A stretch of DNA of 64,000 nt from Cristatella mucedo (lineage: Eukaryota; Bryozoa; Phylactolaemata; Cristatellidae): contig WPIO01000178.1 of assembly GCA_009760855.2 (NCBI GenBank), positions 99,501 through 163,500 of the forward strand, in the 5' to 3' direction. How positions within the stretch are numbered: position 1 is the stretch's first letter; each line of letters opens with the position of its first letter. The translations under genes were made by a program, and so were the position numbers. Shown here piece after piece: positions 12,255 through 27,500 of this stretch. The notes beneath the pieces were generated by a model that was not told where the DNA came from, did not search any database, and saw nothing but the letters and a program-made list of their open reading frames with translations.

Positions 12255-12327
12255 CGCCTATGATGAATTTTTGTGGAATTACCAAATGATCACAGTGATT
12301 AGACATAGCGGCTTATATCTGAGGCAC
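12255..12327 (+). ncRNA. Box C/D snoRNA with 18S 530-loop complementarity, copy A
   Basis: TGATGA at 12261-12266, box D CTGA at 12319-12322, terminal stem GCC/GGC. The guide before a D'-like ATGA reads TGGAATTACC, the exact complement of GGTAATTCCA in the universal 18S rRNA segment GCCGCGGTAATTCC. Before box D, AGCGGCT is complementary to the adjoining AGCCGC. The fifth base upstream of D' pairs with the U of GGUAA, which from memory is a known 2'-O-methyl site in human 18S rRNA served by SNORD65. Box D ends 73 nt before the next exon (12396). Confidence 0.83.
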
Positions 12328-12526
12328 AGCCAGGATATTGTATATGAATAATTTAGTTTGAACTGCATTAATTATTATATGTTGTCGTCTTGTAGGCAAA
12401 AAGTGAAATGATGCCGTTTGGAATTGGCTAGTCACCAGATAGCATGAGTTATACATTTTGGACTCCAATTGGCCAACTGCAGTAGCTTCGTAAGTAGTAA
12501 ATAATAACTGTTACTTAAGTACATCT

Positions 12527-12600
12527 TACCTTTGATGAATATCTTTGGAATTACCATTTGAATTTTTATGAAAAGAACTTGCGGCTGTTTTCTGAGGTTG
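12527..12600 (+). ncRNA. Box C/D snoRNA with 18S 530-loop complementarity, copy B
   Basis: TGATGA at 12533-12538, box D CTGA at 12592-12595, terminal stem ACC/GGT, C'-like TATGAAA. It shares the TTTGGAATTACC guide with the snoRNA at 12255. GCGGCTG lies a few bases before box D, complementary to CAGCCGC directly 5' of GGTAATTCC in 18S rRNA. Apart from boxes and guides, the two RNAs differ at many positions. Box D ends 71 nt before the last exon (12667). Confidence 0.83.
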
Positions 12601-12738
12601 GCATCAAGTTTCTTAATGCATGATCTATTAGTTTTTACTGAGTACATTTTGAGCATTCTGTTGTAGGGAAGTCTGACACAAGACAGAATCTAACTGAAGA
12701 TTGAAGCTTAATCAAGCTAGAATTTTTTACTTGAACTG

Positions 12739-12744
12739 AATAAA
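12739..12744 (+). terminator. Poly(A) signal of snoRNA host gene
   Basis: AATAAA about 70 bp into the last inferred exon, with no further snoRNA or strong donor before it. Assignment to this transcript is inferred. Confidence 0.5.
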
Positions 12745-12769
12745 TTGATTCGACATTTCTTGTAGATTT

Positions 12770-13850
12770 TTACCTATCAAGTTTCAAGTGGTGTAGACGG
12801 TATGCTAGTTATTTCTTAGCAAGTATAGTATTGTCAAAGGTGTACTAATGTAGTTGTGTACTAATTATCAAGGCGATCTGCCATTACATTGTTCACGGAA
12901 GACATTGCAGCTACAAAAAAAGTCAAGTGCCTAAGGTGACTAAAAAATGTTACTGCAGCAGTCGTTATTTCGGGTGATGTGTGCTTTATTATACTATGCG
13001 GTGGCTTAACTTTCAAGGAGTAATAAATGTGCATGGTGACTGGAGCCAACCAAATGCAAGCCATAATTAATAACAGGTAATCCCAGACAGGAATTATAAG
13101 AAGCCCATAACTTAGCATTAAGCACCATTGAATATTAATTTCTTCTCGGGTGGAAAAAGCTATGTAGCGTTTTACTCAAAAGCCCTTCTGCTAATGCATC
13201 GGCCCAAGTATCCAGTTTTAGGGGTACCAGTATTTTAGGGAGTCAATAGTGAAAGTAAGCACATCGATGGAACAGGTGTGGTTGGTTACATAAATCTGCA
13301 AAGCAGGCCACATCTGTACATTCGACAGATTTGCTGGAGGCACCGATGGTCGCTTTTTTTCAATTCGTCAGTGATGTTTGCCACGGACTAAGGCACTGAG
13401 AGCCGGCTGATCCGTGGACCTACATTTTAGGGTCGTGCACTTCCCATCGATGGATAGTACTGATGTTCTCTGTATGTTCTCCTGCTTGTGCTTAGCATAC
13501 CTAGCTAGATTGGAGTCAGTAAACCGTAGGCCATCTGAGGGCACATTGCGGCACAAACTCGGTATGTTGTCGGACAGTGCTGTGGCATTCTATCACTGAC
13601 GACAGGTCGGATGAAGGCCTGAGAAGCAAGGGCGATGGAGATATTTTCCCCGATAACATCGATATCGAGGTTATTGACGTTAAACAATTCAGATTATTTT
13701 TGATGCAGAAATAAAATACGGTAGGTGATTACATTCAGATGTGGGAAATCTGAAATAGTGGGGACCTGGGGGACGATAGAATACTAATGCCATTGGAGCA
13801 TGTCTAAGGCATGCAAGGCTAGATATACGAATGACTGCTTAGATGAGCCC
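12770..13850. other. No gene recognised
   Basis: AT-leaning sequence downstream of the snoRNA host gene. A possible acceptor (gaagacattgcag) at about 12908 has no convincing exon after it. Open frames of 60-85 codons lack motifs. Confidence 0.4.
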
Positions 13851-13851
13851 G

Positions 13852-14020
13852 CGAGGGCTTTAAAATTTAACTGATTCAACAGCCTTTTTTTATGGCGACA
13901 GAAGAACATTTACAGCGATAACCATAGCTTGCAGTGGCGTTAAAGGATCACCCACCACAGGATCCGAACCCACGACCTTGGCATCCAGGTCGTGTAAAGG
14001 AACCACCTCACCTAGGGAGT
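13852..14020 (-). mobile_element. tRNA-derived SINE, family 1
   Basis: Read on the minus strand: an Asp-like anticodon arm region, a B-box-like GGGTTCGGATCC, the block GGTGGGTGATCCTTTA, and the family end TTCTGTCGCCATAAAAAA followed by GGCTGTTGAATCAG. Other copies lie near 39.1, 46.0, 47.3, 47.7 and 58.9 kb. Confidence 0.75.
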
Positions 14021-14479
14021 CATCACGGCTCACCAAAACTCATTGGGGGGAATGAACTCCGGTCTCCCGTTGACAGGCGGGGATACTAAGCACTATGCTA
14101 CAATTAAGGGAGGAACATGCAACATCAGCCACTTATCTATTTGGAGTGAGCTAGGGGTATGAAATCTTTTCCACCGTGCTACGTGCAAACAACCCCCACT
14201 CTTTCATACTTTTGCCTACCCCTAGATCAACTTACCAGTCAGACTATGTATCGAACCATTCAATCTGCTGACTAAAGTTGTACAGCCGTGTCTCGAACCA
14301 AACGAAAACCACCAAGTGGTAGTTGGTAAGCACACAAATCCCGGAACTCGATACCGACTGACGTCACGACATCCTTTGACGTGACCTCCAAAAAGAGGCC
14401 ACGAGCGCATCTGTTCTATCATGGCATCTGCTTGGTCCGTGCGAATTTTCGTACGGGCTTATGCGTTGTGACACTGCAT

Positions 14480-14585
14480 GCTATAATTGACAATTGAAAG
14501 CTTCCCTTACAGCCGATGTAAAGTGCTTAGAAACAGATTAGTCTTCTCAGGGTGCTACAAAATGTATTTTTATTATTATCATTCA
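14480..14585 (+). repeat. LINE 3'-tail orphan
   Basis: Tail only: TGTAAAGTGCTTAGAAACAG, then TCTCAGGGTGC and (ATT)n. No coding part precedes it, so it is a very short 5'-truncated insertion or a SINE end. Confidence 0.75.
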
Positions 14586-15340
14586 TATCAATCCATTTTA
14601 CAGATTTTTGGTATTAAATAGCAGAATATGGCTGCAATACCGTTCTCAGAAACTTGTTCGATGACGCTATCCTTGGCAGCATAGCATCGACTCGACCTTC
14701 ACCTAGCTTTCCTGTCCAGGCGGCCGATTCGAAAGCGTTGCTAGCGTAAATGCAGTCGTCGCACGGGCGGCATACAGGATCGACTATGCCTCTTATCCAC
14801 GAGTGCTTTCAGGTAGCGTATTCCAATTATATCACACAGCTTGCTCCTGCTGTAGGAGCTGCTATCAGCGCAGTCTCCTCAGTGGCTACCCTTTCGTGAG
14901 TTCTAGCCCAGTACTACCGCGATACCGCGACGCAAGCGCCTCAGTCGGTAGCTGAGCAGTAATGCCGGCACAGCAGCGACGGCGGGAAACACTATGCCGT
15001 CTATTGCGCAGACCGCATAGAATCGTTGCTGGCACGGTTCGCCGCGGGAGTAGGCGTGGACGGGTCGGTAGCGGAGCGATTGCGTTTGATCTGGTCGCAG
15101 TAGTCGCGGTATCGCCGTATAAAAAAAAGGAATTTTGGCAGAAAGTGCCGTGTGCAGGTAGGCGACGCAACTTTATAGGGGGTTAAGAAGCTCCCCCGTA
15201 AGAGCTGTGCCGCGACGCCCGTGTCTACGCAGACGTTTGGGCGGTGAGCGTGAGCGCTGCTGAGGCGCAGCTCTGACCGCGGCCGCCGTCGCGTAGCGCT
15301 TACGATACCGGTCGCCGTCGTCGGTTCGGCAGCTTCCGGC
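14586..15340. other. GC-rich stretch, no gene recognised
   Basis: GC-rich from about 14880 to 15340, with overlapping open frames on both strands (14886-15170 minus, 14962-15186 plus). Arg/Ala-rich translations and overlap on opposite strands point to base composition rather than coding. Confidence 0.4.
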
Positions 15341-15344
15341 AGAA

Positions 15345-15450
15345 GGGGGAATAATAATAATAATAAGAATGCACTTGATAAAGCGCCCTCAGAGAACTCT
15401 CTTTCTAGGCGCTTTACATTTGCTGCAAAGGGAAACGCGATTGAATGGTG
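15345..15450 (-). repeat. LINE 3'-tail orphan
   Basis: (AATA)n followed by AATGCACTTGATAAAGCGCC, then TCTTTCTAGGCGCTTTACAT and TTGCTGCAAAGGGAAACGCG. This is the reverse complement of the reference tail at 3715-3812. Confidence 0.85.
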
Positions 15451-15476
15451 AGTAATATCATGCCTAAATATAAATA

Positions 15477-15775
15477 AATATAATTCATTTGTATAGCGCC
15501 CCAACTGAACTTAATCTCTATTCAGGCGCTTCACATATGCCTCCGCGCTCGAGCCCACGACCTCAGCTGTCTCTTGCAACCTCTGACTTTACGTGCATTT
15601 AGACTCATATATGCGTCCATATTAAATGTAATTCATTTTTATAGCGCCCTAAGAGAACTTAATCTCTATTCAGGCGCTTCATAGACGCCTCCGGGCTCGA
15701 GCCCACGAACTCAGCCAGACCGTGGTCGGGGCGGGCACCTTAACCGCTGGACCAAACCATCTTGTGTTGATATTC
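15477..15775 (-). mobile_element. Two tandem copies of tRNA-derived SINE, family 2
   Basis: Two copies (about 15477-15590 and 15629-15775). On the minus strand each has a B-box region (GGGCTCGAGCC), then GAAGCGCCTGAATAGAGATT and AAGTTC, ending in GGGCGCTATA. The second copy keeps the tRNA-like head with GGTTAAGGTGCCCGCCCCGA. The 3' end strongly resembles the local LINE tail (GCGCCTAGAAAGAGATTGAG), suggesting that this SINE borrows LINE machinery through a shared tail. Confidence 0.8.
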
Positions 15776-16361
15776 ATTGTATGTATATGGCACAGTTTAA
15801 TTTCTGAGCTCGTGTGGACGGCTGAAGGTTCTCACCGTCTGGCTGCTGCATCTTGGCTAATTGCTTTTTCTCTAAACGAATATAACTGATTTTTACCTCG
15901 ACCTTCTCACTCCCCGATTTCTCGTGACTCACTTGCAGCTGGCATAGCCGACATTCGCACTCGGATGGCAGCTGACTAGCTTGAATTGGACAAATTTTTA
16001 CAAGACCAGCCTAATCGGTTGCCTACCGCGGTTCAGGAGGTGGACACCTCGCTGTCGAGATTAGTTCAGTCGACGAATGAATTGTACTTTCTAGAAGTTT
16101 TAAGGTGCAAGCAGGGTCACCTGTATCGTACGTAGTGTCCAATCTGTCAAATGAGCTTCTGCTGTCATTGCTGGTTAAAGCGGTTGGACCCGGTTCGATG
16201 CTCAGCATGGCTTCGAGGTCAGCACTGGCAGTCACAAGCCGCGCCGCTAGTCCGCGAGAGTACTCGGCTTACGCAAGTGTGGATGCATGCTCTCTGCTCA
16301 CTAAGCGCAGCACGGCAGACGTCGCTCGTTCTAACTTGGGCGCATGTACGGTTGCAACGAC

Positions 16362-16515
16362 GTGCTCCTTTATTTGTCACGTGCTCCTTTATTTGTCACG
16401 TGCTCCTTTATTTGTCACGTGCTCTAATATTATTTGTCACGTGCTCCTTTATTTGTCACGTGCTCCTTTATTTGTCACGTGCTCCTTTATTTGTCACGTG
16501 CTCCTTTATTTGTCT
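16362..16515. repeat. 19-bp minisatellite abutting a CEP290 exon
   Basis: About eight units of GTGCTCCTTTATTTGTCAC; one unit carries a small insertion (TCTAATATTA). Every junction creates CACGTG, an E-box core. The array ends where the pyrimidine-rich 3' end of the intron runs into the exon beginning near 16524. Confidence 0.95.
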
Positions 16516-16523
16516 CGCTCAAG

Positions 16524-20980
<4,457 letters not shown>

Positions 20981-21167
20981 CGTGCCCGAACGGCTAGCCG
21001 AATGCCACGCTGCCGTCGCAGCGGGCAGGCAGGGTGGGAGGCGCCGGTGGCGGCGGTGCGACGCCCCGACGCAGGAGGGCCGCCGGCATGCCGTTCTGGC
21101 GCTAGCGAAGAGCTAGCAGCCCGGTGGAGCGTGAGCGGCGTGTGCCTTGCTCTGCCTCTCGGCGGCA

Positions 21168-21200
21168 GAGCAGCTGCCCATGCTGCATGGGCAGCTGCTC
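21168..21200. other. Perfect 15-bp hairpin between convergent genes
   Basis: GAGCAGCTGCCCATG, a three-base loop CTG, then the exact reverse complement. It sits in the 534-bp gap between the CEP290 stop (20980) and the TEX2 stop (21515). No AATAAA is seen on either strand in that gap. Confidence 0.8.
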
Positions 21201-21514
21201 CTTTGTTGCTGCACCGAAAATTGACCGATCGTCCAATGACTCGATAACGAACGAGATCGTCCAATGACTTCCAGTGCGTGGCCTTTCCAGTCGGGAACTC
21301 GCTCGAACAAGCGAGTACCACGGCAAGGCCTGCTGTCGGTCACGTGCGCACCGAAGGCGTGCCAGGCGCTGCCGTCCGTCGGATCTCGCGTGGTGCTCCG
21401 TCTGCCGGCGACGGCCGCCCGCTGCTTTTGTCAAGCTTGTATCGGCAGTCGTAGCTGGCACGCAGCGATCAGGTGGCTTGGGCACCTCCGCTTCGCGAAG
21501 CGGTCAGCCGCAAC

Positions 21515-24500
21515 TCACTTGGCCGTGCGCGGCCGGCTTGCTGCCGCGTACGACTGCATGAACGGCACGCGCACGTCGTCCATGTTTGGCACGACCAGTG
21601 TCCTCTGCAAAGAAATGCGACTGCGATTCGGCATCATCCACGCAACAACATGCGCTGTGACTCGAAGCGGAAACGCGATCTGCTGCTGGTGGCCGACTAG
21701 TGCGGCTAGTGGTTCTACATGTAGCGAGGTGGGTCAGGCATCGATTTTGCCAGTCGCCTTCATCGCGTTTTCGTAGCGTCAGGCTGGTAAAGTCATCGAC
21801 GAGCCGGGGCTGGTGGCGCGTGCGAGCTCACGTGACCCTGCCCGTGCATGCCAGTGCATCGTGCCGCGAGGGGGCTGTGCGCACGTGTGTGCCTGGAGTG
21901 TGCATTGCCGAGGGTGCACGGGCCTGCATGCACGAGCTGGCTCCTGTGGGCATGCTATGCATCTGCCTGATGCCCTGTCAGATAGAGCGAACATAACTAG
22001 AGATGTTGCTGAAATTGCAGTGACAACAGGTACGGTTGATATGGCGATTTTGGGGAGAGTGAGAGGAAAGGAACATTCACAATATTAGACCCGGTTCCGG
22101 GGGGCCTGCACACCTGTGGGTCTGGTAGATGTTGGGGGCAGAGCAGCCGTCTCTCGGCTTTTTTGGAATGTAGGCTGGACGCTGAGTGACCGTGGTGGTC
22201 CGGTGGAAAAATTTGGCCTTCTCTGTAGCGCTGTCTGTGTACCTCTGTGCTGGCCCCCTGTAGGTGCTGCTCCTCTCCCTCCCCCCCCCCGTGTGATCGA
22301 TCTCTGGTCCCAGCACCAGTTCGCCACTCCTCTGCCCTCACGACTCCAGCTGGCATTCGCACACTCGCCACTGGCAGCCGAACTGGGTCGTGCTTGCTTC
22401 GTGCTCTGCCGTGCTGACGCGGTGACCGGATGCGCACCTCGATCTCGATGGATATCTTCCGTTCGATCCACTCGACTATTCGCGTCAGGTTGACCGACCT
22501 GTCGCCTATCATAGGCGTCGCAGATATGATGAGACTCGGTCTTCTTCGGAAGCCGTACCTGAAAACGGAAGAAGCCAGAAGAGGCGACAGAGGAGCACGC
22601 TGCTCCACAGCCGATCGTTGGCCGAGCTGCATGCGATCGAGTGGCAGTCTGCGACCGGCTATTGGTCTTTCTCGGTCGTGTCATCTGGTTTGAATTGCGC
22701 TTGCTTCGGCACCTTTGGTGACATCCATCTGGTTCCAAGCAGCATTCTGACATAGTGGTGCCATTCCTTCTGGCTGTAGTAGGTGTAGGCTGAAGTAGGT
22801 GGCAAGCGAGGAAGGGCCACTTAGAGAGTGGTGCTACATTGCTGAATAAGCCTAGGTCGTTGCCAGGACAAAGCAAGATAGCAAGACCGACTGATAGCAT
22901 TCCAGTGGCCTGGCATTCCATCAACAGGCACGTCTCGCCTGGTCAGAAAGACTGGCCGACATGTAACATTCAATGACGGGGTGTGAATTAAATTGTGCCC
23001 GAATAACCCAGAAGAGTAGATTGGTGCTAGGGCCTGTTGTAGAGCTTGGGAACTCCCAGGGAGGCCGGGATCTTTGTGCTCCTCTCTGGTACACCTATAA
23101 GCACCACGTACAGGGCACTAAGCAAAATGTCATGCATAGCGTACATTTTACTTTTAATATCTGGACTCTGATCTGTCAGAAGCTTTGGAAGTCGGCTTGA
23201 TGAACGCGAGTGCAGCTAGACGTCTGCTTCCCACAGTCGTACGACAGCTCAATAGTCATGCAGCCTTCAGTTTGAGGCTGTCGCTTAGCGAAGCCAGGTT
23301 GCCTGAGACGGTGAACCTGGAGGATGTGTGTATATCAGTCTATTACTTTGCGAAGTCACGAGGACCACGAGCTTTCTACTTTCCGGAGGGTTTTGTGGAA
23401 GAAAATAATCAAAGCATTACTGGCTGAGACGTTTGTGCGAATTAGGTGGCAAGAGATTCGGGCCCTTGGGATCTGCTGTCACTTGTATGCTGACGACACT
23501 CAGCTGTATGTGTCATTTAAACCGTCGGAATCGGCTGTAGCGACTGATAAACCTCATGCTTGACTTGCAGACGTTCGATCTTGGATGTCTGCAAATTTCC
23601 TTAAACTGAACGACGATAATCCGGAACTTCTACTCATAGGACACCCCAAGCTTGTGCTGAACCAAAAGACTTGGCTCTTCTAATTGGTGATGCTGTTGTG
23701 GGACCATCACCGTGTGCTCGGAATTAAGGTGTTGTCTTCGACAGCTGCCTACATTTTGAAGGTATTGTTAAAAAGAATGCTTCCACAGCTAGCCTTTACG
23801 TCTGATCCTTGTCTCAGATTAGAAACAGCCTTTCACGGTGGCTTGCAAAACATTTAACTAGCTGCTTAGTTATGTCTCGGCTAGGTTATTGTAATTCCCT
23901 TTTGGCTGGGCAACCAAACAAATCCACTGGGCCCCTGCAGCTGGCTAAAATATGGCTGCAAGGCTAGTTTAGAAATCTCGTTTATACCTAGGTGAACTGC
24001 TGCACCAGTTTCTGCCTCCTCGCGCCCTCAGGTCCGGTATGGACAATAAATTAGCCGTTTCATTCACCCGCTTAATAACTGTTGGCGATAGAAGCTTTTG
24101 CTCTGCAGGTCTTAGAATGTCTAATTCGCTTTTACAATTCCTACGCAAAGACGTCACCCACCAAGTCTTTGTTGAGTCACAGGCGGGGATAAGTAAATTA
24201 CATTATTAGTTAATATCCTACGAAACATAGAACGCTGAAATCATTGCTCAACTCGAGGATATTGGGAAAGCTGCACAGGATCAAACTAGAAAAACGATGG
24301 GCGGTGGTAAAGGAAGTGATGTAGTCGGCAGGAGGAGAGAAGATGGCATCGTTGCGTACGAATCGCAGCATTTTGGCATGCATTTTTCTGAGGGTGTTAG
24401 AGGGCTACCGCTGCTATTGTAGTTCAGCCCAATAATGAGGAGCAGACGCATAGCAGACCCTTATAAGACAAGGAGGAGCGTTTTCGAGTTACCGACTGGT

Positions 24501-27500
24501 CTATGGGGCTCTGCCACAGATCGTTCATCCGAGGAATACGAGTTGAATTTTGAGACTAGAGACGTTAGAGGCTAAAATTAGTATCAGGGAAAAATTATCT
24601 CTGCAACTGCGATGATGTAAGCAAAATGCACTGCATTTATGCTGGAGTGACTTTACCAGCCTTGGCGATTTCTGAGGTAATCTAAATAGAGGGAATTTCA
24701 ATATAATTCCTTTGATGTCTTACTGTAGCGAAGGCCAGCTGCTCAATATCTGCCGAGCAGTTAACGTAGTCACCTAAATATAGAAATAGAGCAAGTGCAA
24801 GTGTCTGGCGAATGGTTCGGGGCTGAAAGGTGCCTTACATATACTGGCTGATCGCCGACTTGCGTGTTCCGGCCTATATCGCGTCGACATTTTTCAGATT
24901 TATTCTTTTTGCATTACGCTTTCCCGATCTCCTTAGACAAAACGCCCCGTTCCGAAATAACTTTTAGATAGATGACTGCGGCTTTCAAGGTTTGGCCGAT
25001 GTTCAGCAACGAAATACTTCAAACCTCCGTGGCTAGATAAGGTCGCCAAGTTAGTCCGAGTACTTGCCGCTCCCCTCTAGACTTCTTTAACTCTCTCCCT
25101 CAAGTCTTCCTGCAATTAGTCGGTTCAAGGCTTGTTTGTGGCGAGCTTTACAATGGCGAATTAAGGCATGCTGGGTAAAGCCTTCAGTAAGGCATGCTGG
25201 GTAAGGCCTTCAGTGAGGCATGCTGGGTAAGGCCTTCAGTGAGGCATGCTGGGTAAGGCCTTCAGTAAGGCGTGCTGGGTAAGGCCTTCAGTAAGGCATG
25301 CTGGGTAAGGCCTTCAGTAAGGCATGCTGGGTAAGGCCTTCAGTAAGGCATGCTGGAGTGCTCGAGCTGCGATCTGGGTCGCCAAGTGTGAGCACCCTAC
25401 CACGTGCACGCTCCGTTGCGGCTAATCTGTCGATCTGCCTCTTTTCGAGCGCATCTAAAGTGCCCAGAAGCGATTTATTACTCTACAGAGTGCAGTAAAA
25501 CAATCTTGATATTCTTAATAGTTCACTTATGAAGAGAACCAAGAGAGACCAAACACCTGTTCGAGTCCTTTACATCTGGGGGCTATCGAAGCAATAACAG
25601 AGGCTAAAAGACGAACAGAAAATCTCACTTAGACGAGCGTAAAAACGCAAACGAGCATCGTGCTTGATCGTGGAAGCAGGAATGCGCTGCCAAACGGCCC
25701 CTCACCATATGCGATCGGTCGGCGGCGTTCCGATGTTGAGAGCCAGCAGACCAGACAGGTGCTTGACTTCGACCGTTAGCGTCAGGCGGGTGTTGGACAC
25801 GTTCTCCAGAGCGTTGCTGATGATCCGAGTGCTTGCCAACTGCTGGAAGTACTTTGAATTTTTCAGTCGCGTGAAGAACCGGCTCATCCTGTCTTGCGGC
25901 GTAGGCTGCGGTATTGGGCTACACAGAAAGCGACGACGGCTTCATCAAACAGCGGGAGGAACGACGTGCCGCTCGGCGGCGGCGGCGGCGGCGGCGGCGG
26001 CGCGGCTTCTAGCGCTCGATGGCACACCAAAAATCCCCGAACAGTCGCATTCGCAGAGGACGCGTCTACGTTTCCAACCTGGCACGAAGCCAGCCGCCTG
26101 CTGGCTGAGAGTAGAGGGTATAGGGAGGGTCACGCGAGAGAGCGCATGCATTCCTGCAGCAACAGTCCGAGATCGTCCGCAGCAGCCGCCGCAGCCGCCG
26201 CAGCCCCGGGCTCAAACGTGCTGACCTGTTGTCCGGCTTGCTGGTGTCGCTCCCGCTCGAGTCGATGCTGGCATCGCTACCGGCCGCGCCGTCGTTCGCT
26301 GCTATCCTACAGCACCGCAAGGAGGCTGCCCCGACTGCCAGCGCTCGCTGCCAGCGCTCGCGTCCTTTCGCAGCAGCGGCGCTCCAGCCTGTGCAGCGAG
26401 CTCGCTCGCCTCTGCGGCCGAGTCGCCCCGCGTCGGCCTAGCCACTTATGCAGGCCCCCGCCTGCCCGCTTGCCGCGAGAAAGTCTCACGCTCTGTGTTC
26501 GTCGTTCCCGTTTCGGACGTTTGCCGCCACGTCATCTTTGCTGTGAGAATCGGCAGGGTCAATCGGCAGGTCTTTCTTCACTCGCTGCAAGTTGTCTTGC
26601 TTTAATTGCAGAACGTTGATCTTCGTCTCGACGGAGATGCTCAGCCCTCCGCCGTACGCGACGTCGACGTCAAGCCAAAGGCCGTCGTCGTCCAGATATG
26701 GCTGCGCGATGCGCCGTATCACAGGAAGCTCGGCGCCGAGGTGGAGATCCTTCAGAGTCAACTGGTTGACGCAGAATGGCAGCTAAAAATCGAACGCGGA
26801 AAGACTTGTACAAGCCGTCAAGACCAAGTGCAGACGGAAATGAGCGATCGGTGAAAAGGACAGCGACTGCCGTCTGTCGCGGTGCGACAGACGAGAGCGA
26901 CGCTTCTCTTACGAAACGGCTGCTCCGCAGACAAAGACGTGCTCCGCAGACAAAGCGTCCGCGAGCTCCGTGCGAGCTCAAAAAAAAGCCACCAGCGTAA
27001 AGCGAACTCGAGGCTTTTTCAGCTTTTCCGAGCAGCGCCTTGAGACTGGCACGCCGTCGCCGGGAGCGAGCGAGCGCTCACCGTGACTTTGTAGAGCTTG
27101 TTCTGCACTTTGCTCCTCACCAGCTCTTTCAGCTGGTCTCCGCGAAAAAAGTCGAAGAACAGCCGGCCGAGTAAGGCATTCAGCCAGAGCACGCCCGTAT
27201 CGCAGCCGTGCAGGCTCCAGCAGCCCGAGACGGGCGACGGCTGCTCGCAGGCAGCTGCAGCCTGCTGACGCCACTGCTTCGTCTGCTCGCGACCCAGAGC
27301 GGGCGGCTGAGACTGCTGCTCCTGCTGCTGTTGCTGTGGCTGCTGCTGCTGCTGCTGCTGCAGTGGCTGTGGCTGCTGCTGCGGCTGTGCGCCTCTCATG
27401 AAGCTCAGCAGCGGGCGTCTGCCAGGGGACTGCTGCTGCTGCTGCTGCTGCCGCTGCGCCAGGCTCTGCTGCTGCTGCGGCCCTTGCTGCCCTCCTGCTC

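Larger units (their letters stand above)
10799..12765 (+). ncRNA. Multi-exon box C/D snoRNA host gene
   Basis: Seven exons are inferred from splice sites: about 10799-10896 (donor GTAAGT), 11169-11234 (GTTAGT), 11429-11476 (GTAAGC), 11661-11696 (GTAAGT), 11876-11974 (GTTTGT), 12396-12489 (GTAAGT) and 12667 to about 12760. All acceptors end in TTGTAG, TTGCAG or TTTCAG. Introns 2 to 6 each hold one C/D snoRNA; intron 1 holds none that I can see. The spliced frame from the first ATG (10845, MELANEYDVGMC) meets a stop inside exon 2, so the spliced RNA probably does not code for protein, as for vertebrate snoRNA host genes. The likely 5' end starts with a pyrimidine run (CCATTTCTTT), like a 5'TOP promoter. 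An AATAAA at 12739 marks the probable 3' end. Exon calls rest on consensus only. Confidence 0.75.

Noticed and set aside
15935-16135. Good-looking acceptor (cacttgcag) and a 51-codon frame (LDKFLQDQPNRLPTAVQEVD...) considered as an earlier CEP290 exon
   Set aside because: All frames after the acceptor hit stops quickly, and the first bases read like a LINE scrap (ADIRTRMAAD). No phase-compatible donor was found. The 51-codon frame stays unexplained.
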